This document shows positions 1 through 5,676 of a DNA stretch of 15,006 nt, one piece after another. The DNA lies in the NCBI GenBank assembly GCA_025057335.1, contig JANWXG010000038.1, positions 1 to 15,006 on the forward strand, read 5' to 3'. The notes under the pieces were generated by a model. It did no database searches. It was given only the letters and a program-made list of their open reading frames with translations, and had not been told where the DNA came from. The first letter of the stretch is position 1. Each line of letters begins with the position of its first letter. A program made the translations under genes and the position numbers. Source of the stretch: a bacterium. Lineage in GTDB: Bacteria > Armatimonadota > HRBIN16.

Positions 1-41
1 GCTAGCGTTCGCCCTGAGCCAGGATCAAACTCTCCATCGAA
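1..41 (-). rRNA. rrs: 16S rRNA gene, 5' end only (runs off left edge)
   Basis: Read on the minus strand, this stretch contains the universal bacterial 16S 5' primer site AGAGTTTGATCCTGGCTCAG followed by GGCGAACGCTAGC. That is the normal start of helix 1 to helix 3 in small-subunit rRNA. The rest of the gene, and any tRNA, 23S or 5S genes of the operon, lie outside the window. The mature 5' end is placed near 41 by analogy with the 8-nt lead before AGAG in Bacillus subtilis 16S, so it could be off by a few bases. The visible part is too short to assign a phylum. Confidence 0.97.
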
Positions 42-131
42 AATCTATCGCCTCTACCCATTTGGGTAGGGACTGTCGATGGCGTAAAGTCTTCGCCTGG
101 CGTTCCGACCTCAAGGCTCTGCCCTCTGCCT

Positions 132-145
132 AGTTTTCAAGGTGC
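132..145 (-). promoter_or_regulatory. boxA-like antitermination element in the rRNA leader
   Basis: On the minus strand the leader contains GCACCTTGAAAACT, close to the Firmicutes-type rRNA boxA (consensus roughly TGTTCTTTGAAAACT). It lies about 90 nt upstream of the 16S 5' end and about 20 nt after the predicted start of transcription. In known rRNA operons boxA RNA binds NusB/NusE to keep RNA polymerase from terminating. The role here is inferred from sequence and position. Confidence 0.5.
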
Positions 146-169
146 TACCGTTTTCCAGTCGCGGATATT

Positions 170-199
170 AATATACACCACATTCCCGCGATTTGTCAA
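170..199 (-). promoter_or_regulatory. rRNA promoter P2 (proximal)
   Basis: On the minus strand there is a perfect -35 box TTGACA (199-194), an 18-nt spacer and a -10 box TATATT (175-170). This predicts a start of transcription near 163 and a leader of about 120 nt before 16S. Boxes and spacing fit a strong housekeeping sigma factor promoter, as expected for rRNA. Confidence 0.8.
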
Positions 200-218
200 C
201 GGTTTCCGCAAGATTTCT

Positions 219-235
219 GGGGAAAATTTTTCCCC
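219..235. repeat. 17-bp perfect palindrome upstream of the rRNA promoter
   Basis: GGGGAAAA-T-TTTTCCCC is a perfect inverted repeat with a one-base centre. It lies 20 bp upstream of the P2 -35 box on the rRNA side and on the 5' side of the divergent aldolase gene. It could be a protein binding site, an A-tract element stimulating the rRNA promoter, or a hairpin in transcripts from P1. The sequence alone does not decide. Confidence 0.6.
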
Positions 236-238
236 TCA

Positions 239-257
239 CGGGGGAGCCTCTCCCCCG
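239..257. repeat. GC-rich inverted repeat (8-bp arms, 3-nt loop)
   Basis: CGGGGGAG and CTCCCCCG flank the loop CCT. It sits 3 bp from the neighbouring AT-centred palindrome, so two different strong dyads lie back to back between the P1 and P2 rRNA promoters. No T-run follows on either strand, so it is not a standard intrinsic terminator. Confidence 0.6.
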
Positions 258-272
258 CGTTTGCCAACTCAT

Positions 273-281
273 ATTATACCA
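273..281 (-). promoter_or_regulatory. Possible upstream rRNA promoter P1 (extended -10)
   Basis: The minus strand carries TGGTATAAT, a perfect TATAAT with the TGn extension that can replace a good -35 box. The -35 region at 17 bp (CTTCCA) is poor. Tandem promoters are common in front of bacterial rRNA operons, so this is a plausible P1 about 100 bp upstream of P2, predicted to start near 266. Confidence 0.5.
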
Positions 282-410
282 CAGTTTTCGCGCAATGGAA
301 GGGGTTCTCAGAAGATTTTTTCTTCCACGACGAGCGCTCCTCTCCGCTCGCTGCAGCAACATCCGGAGGAGAAAAAGGATTTTCTGCCCGCTTCTCGCGA
401 AGGGTGTTCT

Positions 411-416
411 AGGAGG
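411..416 (+). promoter_or_regulatory. Ribosome binding site fixing the aldolase start
   Basis: A perfect AGGAGG lies 9 nt before the ATG at 426. The reading frame is open further upstream, but no comparable site exists there, and this one decides the start. Confidence 0.85.
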
Positions 417-425
417 AACAGACAG

Positions 426-1190
426 ATGCAACCGAACAGGGTATTGCGAAAACTACGCGAGGGGCAACCCGTGCTACTGGGAACCGTGTGGACGATCCCG
501 CACTGGAAGATTGTGGAGATGCTAGGTATCGTCGGTTATGACGGCGTGTGGATCGAGATGGAGCACTCCGATACCACCTGGGAGCAGATGTCGCAGATGA
601 TATTGGCAGCGCGCGCGACGGGGATGGAAGCCATTGTGCGCATTCCTCGCGGTAGTTACAGCAACGTTCTTCGCCCGCTAGAGGCAGGCGCTACGGGGCT
701 GCTGCTGCCTCACTGCACGGGCGGCGATGACGCGTACGAGTTTGTGCGCATGGCGCGCTTTGCGCCGATAGGCTGGCGAGGCATCGGAGGCAGCGTCGAC
801 ACGCGCTACGGTAGCCTACCCCTGCAGGAGTATTTCGACTGGGCAAATCGTGAGATTCTGCTGGGCGTGATGATTGAGCGCAAGGAGGCGGTGCAGGATG
901 TGGAGGCGATAGCGCGTGTTGAGGGGCTGGACCTGCTGTTGGTAGGTCCTGCCGACCTGTCGCAAAGCCTGGGCGTACGGGGCGAGATAGGGCATCCGCT
1001 CCTGCGGGAAGCAGTGGAGCGCGTAGCGGATGCCTGCCTTCGACATGGCAAATACTGGGCGGTAGCAGGGCAGGTCCCCTCTTACGCGGAACAGATGGCG
1101 ATGGGAGCCCGGTTCTTCGCCATCGTCGACGAGATGAGTGTGCTGATAGAGGGCTTCCAGCGGGCGAAAGCGTTGTTTGAAGCGGAGTAG
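426..1190 (+). CDS. HpcH/HpaI-type class II aldolase (254 aa)
   Basis: The protein belongs to the HpcH/HpaI aldolase / citrate lyase beta family. These are metal-dependent class II aldolases that make or break C-C bonds between pyruvate and an aldehyde, often in aromatic or sugar-acid breakdown. Family landmarks appear in order: the catalytic-histidine strand WIEMEHSDT (His47), Arg72 in VRIPRG for binding the keto acid, Glu151 in MIERKEAV and Asp177 in GPADLSQSLG as the metal ligands. Length matches the usual 250-270 aa. It is cytoplasmic, with no signal peptide. The start at 426 is supported by AGGAGG. It is divergent from the rRNA operon and apparently monocistronic, so context does not reveal the aldehyde substrate. 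2-Dehydro-3-deoxyglucarate or 4-hydroxy-2-oxoheptanedioate aldolase activity are both possible. The family is clear; the substrate is unknown. Confidence 0.93.
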   Translation: MQPNRVLRKLREGQPVLLGTVWTIPHWKIVEMLGIVGYDGVWIEMEHSDTTWEQMSQMILAARATGMEAIVRIPRGSYSNVLRPLEAGATGLLLPHCTGGDDAYEFVRMARFAPIGWRGIGGSVDTRYGSLPLQEYFDWANREILLGVMIERKEAVQDVEAIARVEGLDLLLVGPADLSQSLGVRGEIGHPLLREAVERVADACLRHGKYWAVAGQVPSYAEQMAMGARFFAIVDEMSVLIEGFQRAKALFEAE

Positions 1191-1469
1191 TCCTGCCTGC
1201 CTGTTCCCGACAGCGAGGCAGACGGATTTGCCCCGTTGGCAGCCTACGACCGGGATGGGGATGTGACTACATCGCACAACCGTTGCCGCACGCAGCGTGA
1301 GACCTCTGCCAGCCGTGTTTCCCCCAGGGTGTCACGCTCCGTCCTGACCATGATGGCGGACGTGACGGAGCGCGTCCCTCCAAAAGGTCACGCTGGAATG
1401 CCACATGCAATGCGGTGTACACCAAGTAGAGCTCCTGTCAGTCGCCCCACGTCCCCGTGAGCCAACAGT
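1191..1469. other. Noncoding gap between aldolase and DUF5658 gene
   Basis: No convincing gene or RNA was found in this 279-nt stretch. The short open frames have no ribosome binding site and unlikely composition. The one structured part is a perfect 9-bp inverted repeat, CGCTCCGTC (1335-1343) and GACGGAGCG (1364-1372), around a 20-nt loop. It lies where the two convergent genes meet, so it could fold at the ends of both transcripts, but it lacks a T-run. Confidence 0.5.
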
Positions 1470-1907
1470 CTAGAAAGCGTGCAGGCTATTCTGCTCCAGC
1501 CGCATCACCCCAGGCAAACGGGTGTTTGGCGAAAGGGGAATACCTCGCGCCCCCTTCTGCCAGCGATGGTTCTGATACCCCCTCGCGGCAAAGTGGCGTC
1601 GGATGTAGCTCTCGTTGACACTCCAAACCAGCATGGGGTAGAGCAGTAGATACCCAGTCAACGCAATGCGCAGCGCCAGCAGCCCCATCTTGGGGCGAAC
1701 CCTTCGCGCCCACTCCAAAATCGCCAGCGGGCAAACTATCAAAACAACTTTGGCTGCACAGAACATCCATAACCCGCCCCGCTGCAGATACCAGCCCATC
1801 ATGGGATTTGCCTCCCAAGCAATCCCCTGATGGATGAACCATACAGTCGTCAACAGGTCCAAAAGACCGATAGCCAACAGAAGCCATGTCTCTCGTGCCA
1901 AACGCAT
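1470..1907 (-). CDS. DUF5658 family small membrane protein (145 aa)
   Basis: This is a small integral membrane protein of unknown function. The N-terminal half fits the DUF5658 pattern: a first membrane helix (about residues 7-28) with the conserved LLDLLTT (Asp17, Thr20/21), then WEANPM (Glu32, Asn34, Pro35) in the following loop. Two further hydrophobic helices lie at about 46-64 and 76-96. The last 45 residues are polar and basic, probably cytoplasmic. The ATG at 1907 is preceded by GGAGGA 12 nt upstream and a nearer GAGG, both acceptable. It is convergent with the aldolase and divergent from the glycolate-oxidase-type operon, so it is likely transcribed alone. Family assignment comes from the D...T...E.NP signature; no activity is known for the family. 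Confidence 0.8.
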   Translation of the reverse strand: MRLARETWLLLAIGLLDLLTTVWFIHQGIAWEANPMMGWYLQRGGLWMFCAAKVVLIVCPLAILEWARRVRPKMGLLALRIALTGYLLLYPMLVWSVNESYIRRHFAARGYQNHRWQKGARGIPLSPNTRLPGVMRLEQNSLHAF

Positions 1908-2181
1908 GGTCCTCTCGCTTCCTCCCAGGTGATGACAAGCCTTTTATGTCTCTTGCTAAGCTCGCCGAGTGTCTGCTGAACTCCCTCTTCGTGGTAGTAA
2001 GACCTCACAACTCACCTAAGAGTTTCGCTTGATTGCGTCTCATATTGAAAAAAACAAGGATTAAAATAAAGATTATTGATTATGTTATAAAATTTCTTAA
2101 GAAGACATCGTAACGAGGAAGCACTGCCAAACCTCGGGTGGCTGCTTGTAATGGGATGCCTCCTACGGCCCACACCACCCC
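1908..2181. other. Intergenic region with AT-rich island
   Basis: This noncoding stretch lies between the divergent DUF5658 and glcE-like genes. Positions 2041-2100 are strikingly AT-rich against GC-rich surroundings and contain the perfect 10-bp palindrome TTCTTAAGAA (2094-2103). Such a tract is a natural place for minus-strand promoters of the DUF5658 gene or for a nucleoid-protein binding site, but no -35/-10 pair with good spacing stands out. The last 75 nt are GC-rich again, with a loose GGGTGG...CCACCC inverted repeat (2136-2141, 2175-2180). Confidence 0.5.
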
Positions 2182-2211
2182 TTGCACTGCCACAGAAGCA
2201 TCGTCTATAAT
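2182..2211 (+). promoter_or_regulatory. Promoter of the glcE-like/glcF operon (leaderless)
   Basis: TTGCAC (2182-2187), an 18-nt spacer and a perfect TATAAT (2206-2211) predict a transcription start at about 2218-2219, only 2-3 nt before the ATG at 2221. There is no Shine-Dalgarno before that ATG. The promoter therefore points to a leaderless mRNA. Confidence 0.7.
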
Positions 2212-2220
2212 GCGAGTAGT

Positions 2221-3453
2221 ATGCAGCCGCTCATTGAGGAGCTCAGAGCAGTCACGCGGGTGGAGACAGAACAGCGCACTCTGTATGCGCTGGACGGTAG
2301 CGTCCCGGAACTCGTCCTTTTTCCTTCCTCCTGGGAGGAGGTCAGCAGGGCGCTGCAGGTATGCACCAGACACCACGCCCCCGGTGTTGTATGGGGAGGA
2401 GGCACGCAGGTCGGTGTAGGCAATCCGATACGCGCGTATCGCTGGGCAATAGATATGCGCGCTCTGTCGCAGCAGGTGGACTACTCCCCGACCGACCTTG
2501 TAGTCACCGCGCCAGCAGGAATGACTCTCGGCGCGCTGCAGGAACTGCTCCGTCCCCAGCAACAATGGCTTCCGATAGATGCTCCCCTGCCTGCTCGCCA
2601 GACGTTGGGAGGTATCGTCGCTTCCAATAGCACGGGACCGCGTCGTCAACGCTATGGACTGCCCCGCGAGTGGCTACTGGCAGTGCGAGCGGTGTTGCCT
2701 TCAGGTGAGCATATCAAGGCAGGGGTGGGTGTGGTCAAAAACGTGGCGGGCTACGATTTACCGCGCCTTTTTGCAGGTTCATGGGGGACGCTGGGCGTGC
2801 TCACGGAGCTGACCTTTAAGGTCGCGGCGCTGCCAGAAGTGTCTTGCGCATATCAGTACACGCTGCGTGAGCCAGAGGAGCTGCCTCTGCTGCGCGATGC
2901 CCTACAGCACCCGCTGCTCTCGCTGGAGATGCTGGAGGCGGTGTATGAACGTGGGGGAGGCTGGCGCGTCGTGTGCGGAGTGGCAGGCTTCGAGGAGGAG
3001 GTACGCTGGCTACTAGCGCTGCTGCAAGAGCGGACACACCGAGATTGGACGCCGTTGTCGCCAGAGGAGGTAGACCGCTTGCGCGACCGTCCCCTGCTCG
3101 AGGGGGCGTTGTGTCGCTGTCGTCTGGTTGTGCCGCCAGCGCACACGGCAGAGCTCGTTATGACGCTCTCCCAGCGTTTCGCAGAGGCGGGGATCCAGGC
3201 GCATCTAGGGGTTGGAACGATACACATCTGGTGGGACGAGGCGTTGCCTGAGGTGCAGGATCTACAGGACCTGCGTAAGGAAGCGCACCAGCGTGATGGC
3301 TTTTGCATCATCGAGCAGGCTCCGGCCGAGTACAAAAACTCCATTGGTGTATGGGATATGGTGCGCGGCGGCGCACAGGTGATGCGCCGTCTGAAGAGGG
3401 GGTTTGACCCCTTAGGAGTGCTTGCACCAGGCAGGTTTGTGGAGGGGTTGTGA
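2221..3453 (+). CDS. glcE: FAD-binding 2-hydroxyacid (glycolate) dehydrogenase subunit, GlcE-like (410 aa)
   Basis: This is an FAD-linked oxidase of the VAO/GlcD-GlcE type, expected to help oxidise glycolate or another 2-hydroxyacid and pass electrons to the Fe-S subunit encoded next. The FAD domain spans about residues 25-205, with the pyrophosphate-binding GGGTQVGVG (59-67), LGGIVASNSTGP (129-140) and KNVAGYDLPRLFAGSWGTLG (173-192). The C-terminal cap ends in FDPLGVLAPGRF, typical of the superfamily. At 410 aa it is longer than the 350-aa E. coli GlcE and shorter than the 499-aa GlcD. The ATG at 2221 is chosen because the promoter overlaps the alternative upstream TTG. It is translationally coupled to the next gene. 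A D-lactate dehydrogenase role is an alternative, and no glcD lies beside it. Confidence 0.88.
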   Translation: MQPLIEELRAVTRVETEQRTLYALDGSVPELVLFPSSWEEVSRALQVCTRHHAPGVVWGGGTQVGVGNPIRAYRWAIDMRALSQQVDYSPTDLVVTAPAGMTLGALQELLRPQQQWLPIDAPLPARQTLGGIVASNSTGPRRQRYGLPREWLLAVRAVLPSGEHIKAGVGVVKNVAGYDLPRLFAGSWGTLGVLTELTFKVAALPEVSCAYQYTLREPEELPLLRDALQHPLLSLEMLEAVYERGGGWRVVCGVAGFEEEVRWLLALLQERTHRDWTPLSPEEVDRLRDRPLLEGALCRCRLVVPPAHTAELVMTLSQRFAEAGIQAHLGVGTIHIWWDEALPEVQDLQDLRKEAHQRDGFCIIEQAPAEYKNSIGVWDMVRGGAQVMRRLKRGFDPLGVLAPGRFVEGL

Positions 3454-4733
3454 TGTACTCTTTCCGCCAGGAAGAACTTCTCCAATGCATCCATTGCGGA
3501 TTATGTCTGCAGGCGTGTCCCACCTATCTGGAGGAAGGCAATGAGGCAAGCTCCCCGCGCGGTCGAATCTACCTGATGCGTGCCGTCGCCGAGGGACGCA
3601 TCGAGTGGCGGGGTAAAGCGTTGACCCACATAGACCAGTGTTTAGGATGTCGAGCCTGTGAGCCCGCCTGCCCCTCTGGGGTAGCTTATGGTCATTTGAT
3701 AGAGATTGCCCGCGCACAGAGCGAACATTCGCCCGCTCGTCCGCGACGACAACGCGTGGCGAAGCGGCTCCTACTGAATCTGATGGTTCGTCCTGCAGCG
3801 TTCGCCTTTACTCTACGAATAGGGCACCTGTTGTCGCCACTGCTCGGTGGACGGGCGCTCCCGGTGCCTCTTGCGCGTCTACTAGGAGTCCACAGCGTCG
3901 TCGCGCAGCTACCACCGATACCACGTACCCCAGGCAGACTGAGCTCCGTCTATCCTCCCCTCGGCGAGCGTCGCGGTAGGGTAGCAGTGCTCACAGGTTG
4001 CGTGGCATCTGTGCTGTTTCCACAGGTGAACCGTGCGACGGTAGCCGTGTTGCAGCACAACGGCTTCGAGGTCATCGTCCCCCCACGACAGGGCTGTTGC
4101 GGAGCCTTGCATGTACACAATGGTTTCCCAGAGGAGGGGCGTCGACTCGCGTTGCACCTGATGAGCCGTTTTGAGGGAGAGCCAGTGGACGCAATCGTGG
4201 TGAACGCGGCGGGGTGTGGGTCTACCATGAAAGAGTATGGCAGGCTCTTCGAGTGCACGCCTCACGCGGAGCGCGCCTGTGCCTTCTCGTCGAAGGTGAA
4301 GGATGTGATGGAGTTCCTCGCTGAGGTGGGAGTGCGCGCGCCACAGCGTCCTCTCGTCGGGCGGGACGGGAAAGAGCTGGTGGTGACATACCATGACGCA
4401 TGTCATCTCGCGCACGCGCAGGGCATTCGCCAGCAACCTCGCGAGGTGATTCGAGGTATACCGCGGGTGAGACTAGTAGAGTTGCCAGAGGCTGAGGTGT
4501 GCTGCGGTAGCGCGGGCATTTACAACCTGCTACAGCCCGAGATGGCTGCGCGCCTGCTCCGTCGCAAGGTCGATCGCATCGTGGCAACCGGGGCGGAAGC
4601 GGTTCTGACAGGCAACCCAGGTTGTCTGGCGTGGCTTGCTCAGGGATTGCGTACGCTGCCCCGTCCTGTAGAGGTGCTTCACCCCGTAGAGCTACTGTCT
4701 CGTGCCTACGATGCGCCCCACACCGGTAGGTAG
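3453..4733 (+). CDS. glcF: Glycolate/lactate dehydrogenase iron-sulfur subunit, GlcF-like (426 aa)
   Basis: This is the electron-transfer subunit that accepts electrons from the flavin subunit and passes them toward the quinone pool, probably at the inner face of the membrane. The N-terminus has two classic [4Fe-4S] ferredoxin motifs, C12-C15-C18-C22 (CIHCGLCLQACP) and C63-C66-C69-C73 (CLGCRACEPACP). Two CCG (cysteine-rich) domains follow, with GCCGALHVHNG and EVCCGSAGIYN. Length is close to E. coli GlcF (407 aa). The ATG at 3453 overlaps the stop of the upstream gene (TGATG) and follows GGAGG (3441-3445) by 7 nt; a GTG at 3450 is a less likely start. The overlap implies coupled translation and a 1:1 complex. 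The family is very clear; the choice among glycolate, lactate and similar substrates is inference. Confidence 0.92.
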   Translation: MYSFRQEELLQCIHCGLCLQACPTYLEEGNEASSPRGRIYLMRAVAEGRIEWRGKALTHIDQCLGCRACEPACPSGVAYGHLIEIARAQSEHSPARPRRQRVAKRLLLNLMVRPAAFAFTLRIGHLLSPLLGGRALPVPLARLLGVHSVVAQLPPIPRTPGRLSSVYPPLGERRGRVAVLTGCVASVLFPQVNRATVAVLQHNGFEVIVPPRQGCCGALHVHNGFPEEGRRLALHLMSRFEGEPVDAIVVNAAGCGSTMKEYGRLFECTPHAERACAFSSKVKDVMEFLAEVGVRAPQRPLVGRDGKELVVTYHDACHLAHAQGIRQQPREVIRGIPRVRLVELPEAEVCCGSAGIYNLLQPEMAARLLRRKVDRIVATGAEAVLTGNPGCLAWLAQGLRTLPRPVEVLHPVELLSRAYDAPHTGR

Positions 4734-4761
4734 CCAATCAAGGTAATTCACTAGCTTCTCC

Positions 4762-4781
4762 CCGTGAAGGTACGGTTTTTT
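4762..4781 (+). terminator. Weak intrinsic terminator candidate after glcF
   Basis: A short GC hairpin, CCGT / ACGG around a 6-nt loop, is followed immediately by six Ts. It lies about 30 nt past the glcF-like stop. The 4-bp stem is short, so termination would be weak, but its position between the operon and a separately promoted gene is sensible. Confidence 0.35.
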
Positions 4782-4802
4782 CGCAAAACATATTGACACT
4801 GA

Positions 4803-4832
4803 TTGACTTTGTGCACAGACATTGCATAGAAT
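4803..4832 (+). promoter_or_regulatory. Promoter of the unknown gene at 4838
   Basis: TTGACT (4803-4808), an 18-nt spacer and TAGAAT (4827-4832) resemble a housekeeping promoter. Transcription would begin at about 4838-4840, which means any start codon upstream of this point is untranscribed from it. Confidence 0.5.
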
Positions 4833-4837
4833 GGAAG

Positions 4838-5509
4838 GTGAGGGCAGAATCTCCAGCCTGCTACACAACGGGAAGGAAGGGAACGGACGTGGATGGTTGG
4901 TTTATGGGAGAGAAGTGGTTCACAGAGTACCTGGAGACGGACGGGGGCGCTGCGCAGGTACTAGCACGCTATCTCAAGCAGCAAGTGGGTCAGGGAATGG
5001 AGTTTAGCAACGAGATTGTGCGGGCGGTGGTGTCTAGCAACGGTTGCTACTACGAGTTCCGTGACTTGCCTGAGGAGTTCTCTGGAGCGATTGGGGAGTT
5101 CAAACACCGATTCATCGGGTTGGACGAGACTCTTCATCTGCTAGAACGCCTATACCAGCTGCCACACACCGATTTTCTTCAGGCTGTTCGCGAAGTTTCA
5201 CTGCTCGTCGTGTATGACCGCTTCGACTGGTTCAGCTACCAGAACATTTACGCATACCACCTGCAGCGCGGCGCGCGCGACGAAACTCTGGTCGAGGAAG
5301 TACGCGGCGTCATACAACCGCACCACCTGCCACGCTTTTTCAAGCTGCGATTGATAGCGCAGCATGCTCCAGAGGGCTTGAACTTTGGCTGTGGCATGAC
5401 CTTCTTCATCGCGAACCCAGGCGAGAGGCACTTGCTCGTAGAAATCCCCTACACCCACAGTAGCGTCTCGGATTGGATAGCGCGTCCTCTCAGCTCGCAG
5501 ATGCACTGA
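4838..5509 (+). CDS. Protein of unknown function (about 223 aa)
   Basis: I do not recognise a family. The frame is open and long, with ordinary soluble-protein composition and no signal peptide or membrane helix. It is rich in aromatic residues and histidine, with a Cys-Gly motif FGCGMTFF near the C-terminus followed by an EIPYTH segment. The middle part is predicted helical (about residues 65-120). The start is uncertain. The frame is open from a TTG at 4793, but a promoter overlaps that region. GTG 4838 would give a nearly leaderless transcript, GTG 4889 has a weak GGAAGG-type site upstream, and ATG 4904 has none. It stands alone between the glcEF-like operon and the AlgD-like operon, with its own promoter. 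No function can be assigned. Confidence 0.72.
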   Translation: MRAESPACYTTGRKGTDVDGWFMGEKWFTEYLETDGGAAQVLARYLKQQVGQGMEFSNEIVRAVVSSNGCYYEFRDLPEEFSGAIGEFKHRFIGLDETLHLLERLYQLPHTDFLQAVREVSLLVVYDRFDWFSYQNIYAYHLQRGARDETLVEEVRGVIQPHHLPRFFKLRLIAQHAPEGLNFGCGMTFFIANPGERHLLVEIPYTHSSVSDWIARPLSSQMH

Positions 5510-5617
5510 GCAGACTTGTTCGCCATGCCATACACTGATGAGGACGTCAGAGGGCTAAACGCCGCCTGCAAACGTGTGTTGCCCGTGCAGAACCCTCCCT
5601 ACGCGAAGGAGACAGGC

Positions 5618-5646
5618 TTGTCTGCCAAGTGGAGACGTGATAGAAT
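5618..5646 (+). promoter_or_regulatory. Promoter of the algD-like operon
   Basis: TTGTCT (5618-5623), a 17-nt spacer and TAGAAT (5641-5646) predict a start near 5653. A Shine-Dalgarno GGAG (5667-5670) lies 6 nt before the ATG at 5677. Confidence 0.65.
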
Positions 5647-5648
5647 AC

Positions 5649-5664
5649 GCTGTGCATACACAGC
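5649..5664 (+). promoter_or_regulatory. Hairpin/dyad at the algD-like transcription start
   Basis: A perfect 6-bp inverted repeat, GCTGTG / CACAGC with loop CATA, covers the predicted start point. It could be an operator that blocks initiation or a 5'-terminal hairpin that stabilises the mRNA. Only the symmetry and position are seen. Confidence 0.5.
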
Positions 5665-5676
5665 ACGGAGCTGCAC

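Noticed and set aside
261..425. Open extension of the aldolase frame upstream of ATG 426
   Set aside because: It overlaps the palindromes and the upstream rRNA promoter, has no ribosome binding site at its start, and family proteins begin near the Met at 426.
1236..1460. 74-codon plus-strand frame in the gap after the aldolase
   Set aside because: No ribosome binding site and low-complexity Thr/Arg/Ser/Pro composition; no recognisable domain.
2182..2220. TTG start giving 13 extra residues on the GlcE-like protein
   Set aside because: This TTG is part of the predicted -35 box and would not be in the mRNA.
2853..3494. Long minus-strand open frame opposite the glcE-like gene (213 codons)
   Set aside because: Rich in Ser, Arg and Cys as expected of an antisense shadow of a GC-rich gene, and it crosses the glcE/glcF junction.
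5535..5542. CTGATGAG, the first conserved core box of hammerhead ribozymes
   Set aside because: No GAAA box follows at the expected place (the nearest is CTAAAC), and no flanking stems I and III can be formed; most likely chance.
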